Assembly: GCF_000220505.1 (NCBI RefSeq)
Contig: NZ_AFPJ01000019.1
Location: 30,288 to 94,287, forward strand
Direction: 5' to 3'
DNA from: Microbulbifer agarilyticus S89
GTDB taxonomy: Bacteria > Pseudomonadota > Gammaproteobacteria > Pseudomonadales > Cellvibrionaceae
Length of the DNA: 64,000 nt
In this document: positions 18,095 to 27,106 of the stretch, in pieces
Layout: each line of letters starts with the position of its first letter
Position numbering within the stretch: the stretch's first letter is position 1
The notes under the pieces: generated by a model
Databases searched by the model: none
What the model saw: the letters and a program-made list of their open reading frames with translations, nothing else
Told to the model about the DNA's origin: nothing
Position numbers and translations under genes: made by a program

Positions 18095-19372
18095 GTGTCC
18101 ACTCTCACCCCACTTTACCGTATGGGTCCCATCTCAATGGCCTCCCCCAGCCTCTTGCTGGCGGGCGTGTTGCTGAGTGGTGCAACCACCAGCCTTGCAG
18201 ACGAAGCGGAAACCAAAGGTGGGCTGAAAATCACGTCGGATGACGGTAATTTTTCCGCATCCCTCGGTGGTCGCATTCATTTTGATACCTATCTCTTTGA
18301 TTCCGATATCGAAGATCCCGTAAGCACCACGGATTTTCGCCGGGCGCGCATTACCCTGAAAGGCAAGGTCTACGACTGGAAATATGTGCTGGAACAGGAT
18401 TTCGCCGGCGGCACTACGAGCAGGGGATTTCGCGACGTATTCATCGCACGGGAGTTTCTGAACGGTGAAGTGCGTATCGGCCAGTTCAAGCCCTTTCGCT
18501 CCATGTCGGAATTGACCAGCTCCAATGAAATCACCATGCTGGAACGCCCCTTTTCCAGCGGCACAGGCTTGTACGAGGGCTTTCAGTTCCAGCAGGGTAT
18601 TGGCTGGACCGGCGTGCTGGACTGTTACACCTTGGGGTTTATGGCATTCAACCTGCGCAACGCCAGCACCGTGCGCAACGAGGGGGTTGGCGCCGCCGGC
18701 CGCCTCGCCTGGCACCCCATCAACAATGACTACGCAACGCTCCACCTGGGCACCGCATTCAGTTTTGCGAACCCAAACCTGAACTCAAAAGATATCATCG
18801 CCGAGGCAGACTATGCCGGGCGGCGCGGCCCGTCACAGCTTATTGCTCTCAGCCCCGGGGACCTGGGTGATGACGTATCTACCGTATCCCTGGAACTGGC
18901 GGGCAGCTACGGCCCGCTGTACTTTCAGTCGGAGTTTGTGGTTGCCGACTACGACGCCGACTACTACCTGTCCGAGCTCGACTTCGAAGACGAGTTCGGG
19001 GCGCCGCCGCCATTCTTATGTGATCCGGACTTCGGGTGCTATATCGATGACCAGCATGTGCGCACCTGGTACATTCAGGGCAGCTGGATGATCACCGGTG
19101 AACACAAGACCTACAACGAAAAGCGTGGCGCGTTTAATTCCGCGAAGCCCTCAGGCAAAGGGCTCTGGGGCGGCGCATGGGAACTCACCGCCCGTTACGA
19201 CACCATGCAAAATAGGGACATCTACAAACTGGAGGCCAACAGCGCGCAAGTCGGTGTGAATTACTACGCCAATCGCAACGTGCGCGTTATGTTGAACCTG
19301 ATTTTCGGTGACGACGAGTTTACCGGTGACAACACCAATCAACTGGGCCTCCGGGTACAGATGGCCTGGTAA
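18095..19372 (+). CDS. OprP/OprO-type porin
   Basis: 425 residues from GTG 18095, chosen because AAAGGA lies 8 bases upstream; TTG 18077 and ATG 18122 are alternatives. The signal peptide runs to about TTSLADEAE. The mature protein starts GGLKITSDDGNFSASLGGRIHFDTYLF, typical of the phosphate-selective porin O/P family, with the conserved motif DFRRARITLKGKVYDWKYVLEQDF and RIGQFKPFRS. The C-terminus ends LGLRVQMAW with an aromatic last residue, as outer-membrane barrels require. Whether it prefers phosphate, polyphosphate or other anions cannot be told. A Cys pair within the acidic loop near residues 310-320 may form a disulfide. Confidence 0.85.
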   Translation: MSTLTPLYRMGPISMASPSLLLAGVLLSGATTSLADEAETKGGLKITSDDGNFSASLGGRIHFDTYLFDSDIEDPVSTTDFRRARITLKGKVYDWKYVLEQDFAGGTTSRGFRDVFIAREFLNGEVRIGQFKPFRSMSELTSSNEITMLERPFSSGTGLYEGFQFQQGIGWTGVLDCYTLGFMAFNLRNASTVRNEGVGAAGRLAWHPINNDYATLHLGTAFSFANPNLNSKDIIAEADYAGRRGPSQLIALSPGDLGDDVSTVSLELAGSYGPLYFQSEFVVADYDADYYLSELDFEDEFGAPPPFLCDPDFGCYIDDQHVRTWYIQGSWMITGEHKTYNEKRGAFNSAKPSGKGLWGGAWELTARYDTMQNRDIYKLEANSAQVGVNYYANRNVRVMLNLIFGDDEFTGDNTNQLGLRVQMAW

Positions 19373-19394
19373 GAAACCCTCGATTTCCGCAAAC

Positions 19395-19424
19395 AAAAAA
19401 GCGAGCCAAATGGCTCGCTTTTTT
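19395..19424. terminator. Bidirectional intrinsic terminator
   Basis: Stem GCGAGCCA/TGGCTCGC (19401-19408, 19411-19418) flanked by six A on the left and six T on the right, so it terminates both the porin transcript (plus) and the convergent oxidoreductase transcript (minus). Confidence 0.93.
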
Positions 19425-19440
19425 GTCACACACAACCTTG

Positions 19441-22400
19441 CTAACCGACCTGCTGCGCCTTGGCGGGGTCAAATACCTCTACCGGTGACTCACCTGGCAC
19501 ACTCGCCTGAGGGTCATAAAAACGTTGCAACGCAATGTCACGCGCTTCATGTGCAAGTTTTACGTTTTCCTCTTTGATCAGCCCATAACCGCGAATCTGA
19601 TCGGGATAGCGCAGCAATTCGAGCGCTGCAGGATGGTTGTCGGCACTCAAGCGCCCCACCACTTCGTCGACGACTTTCTCGTACTCGGTGATTAGCCCGC
19701 GCTCCATCTTGCGCTCTTCGGTATAGCCGAAAACATCCAACACCGTACCGCGCAGGAAGCGGAGCTTGGCCAACACCGCAAATGCCTTGTGCATCCAGCC
19801 ACCAAATTTCATCTTGCGCGGACGGCCCAGATTCTTATCAAATCGACTGAGCAGCGGCGGCGCGAGATTAAATTCGAGCTCGAAGTCACCGGCGAAATTT
19901 TCCTGCAGCGACTGCTTGAAACGTCCATCACTATACAGGCGAGCCACTTCGTACTCGTCTTTATAGGCCAGCAGTTTCGCATAGTTGCGCGCGACCACTT
20001 CCGCCAGCGCTTCACTACCCGGCACTTTGAGAATTTCTGCCGCTTTTACCTTATCCACCAGTTTACGATAACGCCGTGCAAGCGCCGGGCCCTGGTAACC
20101 CGTAAGGTGGTCAATCCGGTGTGCGACAATCTCCTCTACCCCCTGGGGCAGGGTCTTCGGTTCCTGCTGGAACAACATGGCATCCAGCGCCGCGCGATCC
20201 GCCGCCGCCAGGCGGCCAGCCACGAATCCCTGCAAGTTTCCTTCAACGGCAACTCCGTTGAGGCGAATGGTCTCCTCAATTGCCGCCAGCCCCAGCGGGA
20301 TCAGGCCCTTCTGCCAGGCAAAGCCCAACATAAAAATATTTGCCGCGAGGGTGTCGCCAAGGGCTGCCTTGGTGAGGTTATGCCCCTCGACGACATTCAG
20401 CTCTTTCACCGCATCTTTGATGGTATCCAGTACCGCCTGCGGGGAGTGAATGTCTTCGCGCCCCAGGACCGATGCAGCGGTTGGGCTCAGGTGGGTGTTC
20501 ACCACAGCGCGGCTGAGCGTCTCGTCCAGCTTCGCCAGGCTTGCAGACAGGTTACCCGCCGCAATCAGGTCACACGCCATTAGCGCGTCTGCACGGCCGT
20601 CGGAGATCCGCACGGCTTTCAGGGATTCAGGGCGGTTGGCAAAACGCACATGGGAATACACCGCACCGCCCTTCTGCGCCAGACCGGTTTGATCCAGCGT
20701 GCTGCACGCCTTGCCCTCAATATGCGCCGCCATCGCCAGCAACGCGCCAATGGTCACAACCCCGGTGCCACCGACACCGGTAACCAGCAGGTTGTAGGGT
20801 TCGTCGAGATCAGGCAGCACTGGTGCAGGCAGTTTCTCTGCCGCATCAAACAGGGCATCGCCCACTCCGGCCCGCTTATTCAACTTGCCACCTTTGACGG
20901 TGACAAACGACGGGCAGAAGCCATTCACACAGGACATATCCTGGTTGCAGGAGGTCTGGTTAATACGGCGCTTGTCGCCCAGGGGTGTAGAGACCTTTTC
21001 TACCGCGATACAGCTCGACTGGGTGACACAATCGCCACAGCCTTCACACACCAGCTCGTTGATAAACGGGCGCCCTTCAGCCTTCGGCAATAGGCCGCGC
21101 TTGCGCTTACGGCGCAGCTCGGTGGCACAGGTCTGGTCGTAGATGATCACGGTACAGCCGGGCTCTTCGCGCAGCTCCTTCATGACCGCGGGCATATGGT
21201 CACGGTGGCGAACCTCCACCTCCGCGGGGAAACTCAGCGCGCCTTTGTACTTGTTGGTGTCGTCCATCACCAGCACAACACGCTTGACCCCCTCTGCCAG
21301 TACCTGGCGGCAGATCATATCCGGATGCAGTTCGCCGTCGTGGGGCTGGCCACCGGTCATGGCCACCGCATCGTTAAACAGGATCTTATAGGTAATGTTG
21401 ACCTTGGCCGCGACCGAAGCGCGGATCGCGAGAATACCGGAGTGGAAATAGGTTCCATCACCGAGGTTCACAAACACATGCGGCTCACTGGTGAACGCCG
21501 CCTGGCCAATCCAGTTCACACCCTCGGCGCCCATCTGGGTAAAGGTGAAGGTCTCACGGTCCAGCCACTGGGCCATGTAGTGGCAGCCAATACCCGCAAG
21601 CGCCCGGCTGCCTTCCGGCACACGGGTGGAACGGTTGTGCGGGCAACCCGCACAGAACATTGGCAGGCGGGCCACACTGGAGCCGGCCTGTGCAGAAATC
21701 CGCTCGGCCAGTGCATCCAACCGCATCAGGCGGTGTTTGGCACGCTCGTTGAGCTTGTCTTCCCCCAGCAGGTACCCGAGCACTTGCGCCACAACCGCCG
21801 GTGACAACTCACCATACATCGGCAGCAGCGGCTTATCGTGTTCGTCGACCTTGCCGAGAATGCGCGGGAAATGCGGATCGCGCAGATGCACGTTGTACAG
21901 CTCTTCTTTCAGCTGCACTTCCATCAGGCTGCGCTTTTCCTCCAGCACGAGCAGTGAATCGAGGCCGCGGGCAAATTCCTGAATTCCTGGAACGTCCAGT
22001 GGATAGGTCATTCCGACCTTGAGGATACGAATGCCCAACTCGCGCGCACGGGCTTCATCAATACCCATGTCTTCGAACGCCTGCATCAGGTCCAGGTGCG
22101 CCTTACCGGCAGTCACAATGCCCAGGGTCGCGTCCGGGTTATCCAGCACCAGCTTGTTGAGCTGGTTGGCACGGGCAAATGCCAGCGCCGCAGGCCGCTT
22201 GTAGCGCCACAGGCGCTCTTCCTGCTCCAGGGGGTTATCCTGCTTGCGGATATTCAGGCCGCCCACTGGGCGCTCGATTTCCGGGCATTCGAAGGAGACC
22301 CCCGCCGGATCCACCTCTACGGTGGAAGCGCTGTCCATATTCTCGGCCAGGGTAATCATCGCCACCCAGCAACCACTGAAACGCGACAGCTCAAGCCCGT

Positions 22401-23037
22401 ACAGGCCATAGTCCAGGACTTCCTGCACGGTCGCGGGGTTCAGCACCGGGATATGCATATCGACAAAGGCAAATTCGGATTGCCCGGGGTAGGACGATGA
22501 CTTACAACCGTGGTCGTCGCCAGCAATGATCAGCGCACCACCTTTCGGCGAAGAACCGGCCGCATTGGCATGACGGAACGCATCGCAGGAGCGGTCGACT
22601 CCGGGCGTTTTGCCATACCAGATACCGCAGACGCCATCGACCTCGGCGCCCTCAAACAGGCCGACCTGCTGGGAGCCCCAGACAGATGTGGCCGCCAGTT
22701 CCTCATTTACCCCGGGGGTAAAGCGAATGTTGTATTCATCCAGCATCTTCTTGGCGCGTGCCAACTGCTGGTCATAGCCGCCGAGGGGGGAGCCGCGGTA
22801 ACCGGAGATAAACGTGGCCGTGTTGAGCCCGCGCGCGGAGTCGATCCGCATCTGGTCGATGGGCAGGCGCACCAGCGCCTGAATGCCGGATAACAGTACC
22901 CGCCCCTTGAGGGTGGTGTACCGATCGTCGAGAGACACCGAAGATTCAGCAACCTTGTGATCGGTGATCGCCTGCTCCTGAACCGTTCCAGCCTGAGATC
23001 CTGTTGTCACTCCAGGCTCTACTTTCTGTTCGCTCAT
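19441..23037 (-). CDS. Indolepyruvate ferredoxin oxidoreductase, fused alpha/beta type
   Basis: 1198 residues from ATG 23037; the longer frame from 23160 adds an unconserved 41-residue tail. This is the fused 2-oxoacid:ferredoxin oxidoreductase found in aerobic proteobacteria. It oxidatively decarboxylates aryl or branched-chain 2-oxo acids to acyl-CoA, probably in aromatic amino-acid catabolism. The N-terminal pyrimidine domain has SGYRGSPLGGYD, the thiamine-diphosphate domain has NLGDGTYFHSG, an iron-sulfur segment has CEGCGDC and CNQDMSCVNGFCP, and the C-terminal gamma domain has TGVGGTGVVTIGA. The divergent Lrp/AsnC gene is a likely regulator. It is cytoplasmic and complete. Confidence 0.93.
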   Translation of the reverse strand: MSEQKVEPGVTTGSQAGTVQEQAITDHKVAESSVSLDDRYTTLKGRVLLSGIQALVRLPIDQMRIDSARGLNTATFISGYRGSPLGGYDQQLARAKKMLDEYNIRFTPGVNEELAATSVWGSQQVGLFEGAEVDGVCGIWYGKTPGVDRSCDAFRHANAAGSSPKGGALIIAGDDHGCKSSSYPGQSEFAFVDMHIPVLNPATVQEVLDYGLYGLELSRFSGCWVAMITLAENMDSASTVEVDPAGVSFECPEIERPVGGLNIRKQDNPLEQEERLWRYKRPAALAFARANQLNKLVLDNPDATLGIVTAGKAHLDLMQAFEDMGIDEARARELGIRILKVGMTYPLDVPGIQEFARGLDSLLVLEEKRSLMEVQLKEELYNVHLRDPHFPRILGKVDEHDKPLLPMYGELSPAVVAQVLGYLLGEDKLNERAKHRLMRLDALAERISAQAGSSVARLPMFCAGCPHNRSTRVPEGSRALAGIGCHYMAQWLDRETFTFTQMGAEGVNWIGQAAFTSEPHVFVNLGDGTYFHSGILAIRASVAAKVNITYKILFNDAVAMTGGQPHDGELHPDMICRQVLAEGVKRVVLVMDDTNKYKGALSFPAEVEVRHRDHMPAVMKELREEPGCTVIIYDQTCATELRRKRKRGLLPKAEGRPFINELVCEGCGDCVTQSSCIAVEKVSTPLGDKRRINQTSCNQDMSCVNGFCPSFVTVKGGKLNKRAGVGDALFDAAEKLPAPVLPDLDEPYNLLVTGVGGTGVVTIGALLAMAAHIEGKACSTLDQTGLAQKGGAVYSHVRFANRPESLKAVRISDGRADALMACDLIAAGNLSASLAKLDETLSRAVVNTHLSPTAASVLGREDIHSPQAVLDTIKDAVKELNVVEGHNLTKAALGDTLAANIFMLGFAWQKGLIPLGLAAIEETIRLNGVAVEGNLQGFVAGRLAAADRAALDAMLFQQEPKTLPQGVEEIVAHRIDHLTGYQGPALARRYRKLVDKVKAAEILKVPGSEALAEVVARNYAKLLAYKDEYEVARLYSDGRFKQSLQENFAGDFELEFNLAPPLLSRFDKNLGRPRKMKFGGWMHKAFAVLAKLRFLRGTVLDVFGYTEERKMERGLITEYEKVVDEVVGRLSADNHPAALELLRYPDQIRGYGLIKEENVKLAHEARDIALQRFYDPQASVPGESPVEVFDPAKAQQVG

Positions 23038-23224
23038 ACGCCTACTTCTTCCCGCTGATCTGTGAAGCGCCGCAGGGTCTGCGGGCTTCCGGTAATTATT
23101 GTGATTCGGGGCGCTCGTCGCCGGTTTTGGCGCTAATTCATACGGGTTGTTTTCACACAACCAGCGCTGACGACGGCTAGGTCAGGTCATACTAGTGCTT
23201 AAAGCACATGGAAACATTGCTTTA

Positions 23225-23244
23225 TTTACGGGTTTACACGTAAA
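23225..23244. promoter_or_regulatory. Inverted repeat in the divergent ior/lrp promoter region
   Basis: TTTACG at 23225-23230 and CGTAAA at 23239-23244, eight bases apart, in an AT-rich stretch between the oxidoreductase and Lrp/AsnC genes. Lrp/AsnC proteins bind imperfect palindromes in such divergent regions, so this is a candidate operator by position; there is no direct evidence. Confidence 0.35.
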
Positions 23245-23294
23245 ATTATGATAGCCATCTCGGCCAATAGATAAAATGTAGGACAGGAGTTTAT

Positions 23295-23765
23295 ATGAAG
23301 CGCTCAACCGACCTGGATGATTTCGACCGCAAGATCCTGCGGGCGCTACAGGAGAACGCCGATTATTCCATGGCTGAGCTGGGAGACAAAGTGGGTCTTT
23401 CCCATACTCCTTGCTGGCGTCGCATCAAGCGCCTGGAGGCCGAAGGTATCATTCGTGGGCGCGTCACCCTCCTGGATCCGCGTAAACTTGACCTGGGGGT
23501 CACAGTATACTGCTATGTCACCATACACAACCACGATGAAGATTCATTGAACAATTTCGAGTCGGCGGTGCAGGATGTCCAGGAAGTTGTGGAATGTTAC
23601 TCCACTAGTGGTGATAAAGACTATGTTTTGCGCGTCGTGGTCGACAGTGTTGAGCACTACGAACAACTGCTCAAGCGCTCACTGGTGCACCTGCCGAATG
23701 TGGCTTCGGTGAACTCGACCTTTGCATTGAAGCAGGTCAAATACACCACGCAGCTGCCGCTCTAA
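23295..23765 (+). CDS. Lrp/AsnC family transcriptional regulator
   Basis: 156 residues. The N-terminal winged helix-turn-helix (7-57) has the family opening LDDFDRKILRALQENADYSMAELGDKVGLS and the recognition helix CWRRIKRLEAEGII. The C-terminal RAM ligand-binding domain has VQEVVECYSTSGDKDYVLRVV and ends with TFALKQVKYTTQLPL. These proteins sense amino acids and usually control the adjacent divergent gene, here the indolepyruvate ferredoxin oxidoreductase, so an aromatic or branched-chain amino acid is a reasonable effector. A good ribosome-binding site (GGACAGGAG) precedes the ATG. Confidence 0.94.
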   Translation: MKRSTDLDDFDRKILRALQENADYSMAELGDKVGLSHTPCWRRIKRLEAEGIIRGRVTLLDPRKLDLGVTVYCYVTIHNHDEDSLNNFESAVQDVQEVVECYSTSGDKDYVLRVVVDSVEHYEQLLKRSLVHLPNVASVNSTFALKQVKYTTQLPL

Positions 23766-23880
23766 TCGGGCTGCCGTCGCCACCGAGCCGGGGCACGCGT
23801 TCCCGGCCCAGGCCGTGTGGCGGCCGCCTTACCGGCATTGCGGTAGAATTCCCGAGCCGAGCCGAGCAAAAAGAATTCTC

Positions 23881-24390
23881 TCAGCGGGCCGCAAGCCTCG
23901 CGACTACCTGCCCCAGCACCTGGTCCAGGTCCTGCCCGTCACAGTCCACGACAATATCGGCATAGCGGCGATACAACGCCTGCCGCTCTTCAAACAGCTC
24001 TTCAAAACTCTGCCCAGGCGCCTTGGCAATTCCGCGACTTTCATAATTATGAATACGGCGACGCAGTTCATCGGCGGAACAGTTCAGGAACACCGCGGGT
24101 CCGTACGTCAGCAGGTTGCGCATCCCCGCTTCGCTATACACCGCACTACCGCCGGTAGCAATCACATGATTGGGGAGTTCCGCCTCGGCAATCACTTCAC
24201 CCTCAATACGACGCAGATTCAGGTAATCCGACTCGTTCATGATTTCCTGCAGCGTCTTGTCTTCCCGCAGCTGAATCAGTACATCCGTATCGACAAAGTC
24301 TTTAGCCAGCTCTTTCGCCAGCAATACCCCAAGGGTGCTTTTGCCAGCCCCCGGCATCCCAATCAGTACCACACTGCCCTGCTTATGCAT
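23881..24390 (-). CDS. Shikimate kinase-like P-loop protein
   Basis: 169 residues from ATG 24390, which places the Walker A motif GMPGAGKST near the N-terminus as in AroK; the frame from 24453 adds 21 residues overlapping the upstream gene. Further shikimate-kinase marks are DTDVLIQ (substrate-binding Asp), RRIEGEVI and ATGGSAVYSE (Walker B-like GG). Shikimate kinase phosphorylates shikimate in chorismate synthesis. The usual gammaproteobacterial aroK sits beside aroB; here no aroB is present, so this could be a second, divergent kinase acting on another small hydroxyl compound. The gene lies 23 bases after the acyltransferase and is probably co-transcribed. Confidence 0.75.
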   Translation of the reverse strand: MHKQGSVVLIGMPGAGKSTLGVLLAKELAKDFVDTDVLIQLREDKTLQEIMNESDYLNLRRIEGEVIAEAELPNHVIATGGSAVYSEAGMRNLLTYGPAVFLNCSADELRRRIHNYESRGIAKAPGQSFEELFEERQALYRRYADIVVDCDGQDLDQVLGQVVARLAAR

Positions 24391-24413
24391 TGTTATTCGA
24401 CATCCAAACTGCG

Positions 24414-25136
24414 TTAATCCCCCCGCTTCGGCCATAGTACTGACCTCAGCCACCCCGACAGACTGTTGCCTGTAAGCAGCATTTTATCTAATTCATCGAG
24501 ATTGTGCGCCTGCCGGAAGCTATCGGCGAACAGCGCCTCTCGGGTAATCATGCGGCGCCGGGGGTTTATCTGCTTGATCTCACGCGCGGGATTACCTGCA
24601 ACCACCGTATTCGCGGGGACGTCCCGAGTAACCACACTGCCCGCTCCCACTACCGAATTATCGCCAATCGAAACCCCCTTGCAGACAATGGCGCTGTCTC
24701 CGATCCAGACGTTATTGCCAATGGATATCGGGGAAGTGCAGCGAAACGGGCGCGTGCGATTGTACAGGCCATGCCAATCGGAGTCGGAAATGTACACATT
24801 GGCCGCAATCATACAGGCATCACCGAGAGTGATGGACTCACCGGCGGAGATGCGCACTCCTGGAGAAATCAGCACATAATCACCGATGGTGATGTGCGCA
24901 TCGCCCCCACGATGCCCCATGGCCGTGAAACGAATACAGTTATCCGGTGTAGAAATTAAATGGGGGAAGTTACCTAGGCGAATATTGCTGCCGAACACTT
25001 TCACCGATGCCGGATGCATCACTTCCGGCTCGCGCCCGATCGTATCGAACTGGGGCAACAAAAAGTGTCGGCAGCGCCAGTTGCGAAAATTCAGCAGCGC
25101 GCGCTTTAGCCAGTATGGTCTATGATCCTTTCGCAT
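24414..25136 (-). CDS. Left-handed beta-helix (hexapeptide) acyltransferase
   Basis: 240 residues. Residues 80-195 carry hexapeptide turns ([59 protein letters not shown]) typical of the maltose/virginiamycin/colanic-acid acetyltransferase class, including DWHGLYNR as the likely acceptor loop and the C-terminal [10 protein letters not shown]. They transfer acetyl or other acyl groups to sugars. The extra N-terminal 60 residues are Arg/aromatic-rich and unlike the small family members. A sugar on a surface glycan is a plausible acceptor, as glycosyltransferases are encoded nearby. Confidence 0.82.
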   Translation of the reverse strand: MRKDHRPYWLKRALLNFRNWRCRHFLLPQFDTIGREPEVMHPASVKVFGSNIRLGNFPHLISTPDNCIRFTAMGHRGGDAHITIGDYVLISPGVRISAGESITLGDACMIAANVYISDSDWHGLYNRTRPFRCTSPISIGNNVWIGDSAIVCKGVSIGDNSVVGAGSVVTRDVPANTVVAGNPAREIKQINPRRRMITREALFADSFRQAHNLDELDKMLLTGNSLSGWLRSVLWPKRGD

Positions 25137-25369
25137 TGGAACGCCAATATTTCCTGATATTTATTCTTGGATTCTATTTGTTGAAACCTGTTTTCACCGC
25201 CGGTTGTGACCACCCACATCCCGTTTGATGCCGGCGGTCACTTGCAAACGGTAATTTCGGCAGATCCGGTCAGCCAGACTGTTACGCACGCACATTGCAA
25301 AACGACGGGGCAACACGTACCGTCACGCTCAAATTAACTCTTTCAATATTGTCGCGAGATACTCTGAAA

Positions 25370-25999
25370 ATGGACGCAGCCCTACCGTTAGAACTCCCTC
25401 TGGATATCAACACCGTAAAAGGCTTCCTCGCGGATAGTGAAGGCACGGCGCTGTATCGGCTGGCTGCAGAGGCCAGTGATCTCGGTCCCTGCCTCGAAAT
25501 CGGCAGCTATTGCGGGAAATCTACTATCTATCTGGGCAGTGCCTGCAAACTAATGAACAACACCTTGTTTGCTGTGGACCATCACCGTGGATCCGAAGAA
25601 CATCAGCCGGGCGAGGAGTATCACGATCGCGAGCTGTTCGATAACCGCAGCCAGCTCATGGATAGCTTCCACGCGTTCCGCAGCAATATGCGCGCGGCAC
25701 AGCTTGAGGAGCACGTGGTGCCCATCGTTGCGCCAACCACTGTGGCGGCGCGCCACTGGAACACCCCCCTCGGTCTCGTATTTATCGATGGTGGGCACTC
25801 GCTTGAGGCCGCTCTCAACGACTACCGCTGCTGGTCACGCCACATTGTGCCCGGGGGGTACCTGGCCATCCACGATATCTTCCCGAATCCGGCAGACGGC
25901 GGGCAGGCACCCTACGAGATCTACAAACTAGCGTTGGCCTCCGGCCAGTTCGAACTGGTGGAAATGGTCGAAACCCTAGGTATTTTGCGCCGACTCTGA
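25370..25999 (+). CDS. Class I SAM-dependent methyltransferase (Methyltransf_24 type)
   Basis: 209 residues from ATG 25370; the frame from TTG 25295 has no family support upstream. Motif I is LEIGSYCGKSTIYLG, motif II is the acidic AVDHHRGSEEH, and the later FIDGGHS and GGYLAIHDIF match the Methyltransf_24 group, which includes sugar and small-molecule O-methyltransferases. Its last 24 bases overlap tail-to-tail with the six-hairpin protein gene on the other strand. The three minus-strand genes beyond it (six-hairpin, methyltransferase, glycosyltransferase) look functionally linked, so this enzyme may act on the same product. Confidence 0.8.
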   Translation: MDAALPLELPLDINTVKGFLADSEGTALYRLAAEASDLGPCLEIGSYCGKSTIYLGSACKLMNNTLFAVDHHRGSEEHQPGEEYHDRELFDNRSQLMDSFHAFRSNMRAAQLEEHVVPIVAPTTVAARHWNTPLGLVFIDGGHSLEAALNDYRCWSRHIVPGGYLAIHDIFPNPADGGQAPYEIYKLALASGQFELVEMVETLGILRRL

Positions 26000-27106
26000 G
26001 GCCCGATGTAGCAGATTCACGCTGGTAAACAGTTTGCTGGCGGGGGTAAGCCCTGCCAGTGCATCCGCCGCCAACAGCATGGCACCCACCGTCCAGGTGG
26101 TCTTTTCCTCCGGCCACACCGCGCTGTCCCGGTACACATACCCGGTCCAGTAGCCGCCATCGCTATCCTGCCAACGATGTAAACCACGGTACAAGGTTCG
26201 CGCCTTGCTCTCCTCGCCTGCTGCCAATAAAGCCATGGTCAACTCGCAGGACTCGGCCACTGTCACCCAGGGTTCATCATTTACGCAACGACAACCCAGC
26301 CCTGGCACCACAAACTCGTCCCACTTCACCTGCAGGCGCGACTTGGCGGCGCCACCAGAAAAAGCACCCGTCAGTACCGGGTAAAACCAATCCATAGAAA
26401 AACGCGCTTTACTTTCCCAGGTGCGATCAAAACGATGGGGCTTTTCCCGAAGCGCCACACCCAGTTGCGCACGTGCCTCGATCCAACCGGGCTTCGGTAT
26501 CTGCAACACAGTGGCGATATTGATCCCGCACTCCAGGCTTTTAAAAATGGATGCACACCCGGTAATCAGGGCATCTTCCATCGGCGCACCATCCGCGTCG
26601 ACCGCCCACTGGATTTCCCCGTGAGCAGACTGCAGATTCAACACAAAATCCAGTGCGGACTCGGTCATGTCCCAGTAGCGCGCAAGAAAAGCGCGATCAC
26701 CAGAAATGAGATAGTGATGCCAGATACCCGTGGCAACATACGCAACGAAATTTGACTCGCGCCGCTCACCGTTATCGACCGCGTTATCACGGTAGGCCGC
26801 CCACCAACTGCCATCATCCAACTGCTGGGTTGCCAGCCAGGCATACGCGCGCTCAGCCGCCGCAAACTCTCCGGCAATACTGAGCCCCATGGCGGCTTCC
26901 ACATGATCCCAGGGGTCCGCATAGTGCCCCTCAAACCAGGGGATACAACCATCTGGCAACTGCTGCGACAAAATATAGTCCGCACTAGAGCGCACAAAGT
27001 TTTTCGGCAACAGGGGGCGTTCGTTTTCAACAGCCACTGAACCTGCCACTGGTTCGCCAGCAATCACTGGGGGGCCATCCACAAATGTATCCATGACACT
27101 GCTCAT
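25976..27106 (-). CDS. Prenyltransferase/squalene-cyclase-like alpha-helical toroid protein
   Basis: 376 residues. Repeating motifs of the form Q..DG..PW and W......DGSWWAAY, DADGAPMED, DSDGGYWTGYV with surrounding helices suggest an alpha/alpha toroid as in the prenyltransferase/squalene-oxidase repeat or six-hairpin glycosidase folds. The GG.W and WDHVEAAMGLS elements resemble sugar-processing toroids more than true prenyltransferases. It starts inside the stop codon of the methyltransferase gene (ATGA overlap), so translation is coupled. No signal peptide is visible. I infer a role in the product of the glycosyltransferase-methyltransferase operon; the chemistry is unknown. Confidence 0.65.
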   Translation of the reverse strand: MSSVMDTFVDGPPVIAGEPVAGSVAVENERPLLPKNFVRSSADYILSQQLPDGCIPWFEGHYADPWDHVEAAMGLSIAGEFAAAERAYAWLATQQLDDGSWWAAYRDNAVDNGERRESNFVAYVATGIWHHYLISGDRAFLARYWDMTESALDFVLNLQSAHGEIQWAVDADGAPMEDALITGCASIFKSLECGINIATVLQIPKPGWIEARAQLGVALREKPHRFDRTWESKARFSMDWFYPVLTGAFSGGAAKSRLQVKWDEFVVPGLGCRCVNDEPWVTVAESCELTMALLAAGEESKARTLYRGLHRWQDSDGGYWTGYVYRDSAVWPEEKTTWTVGAMLLAADALAGLTPASKLFTSVNLLHRASESAQNT

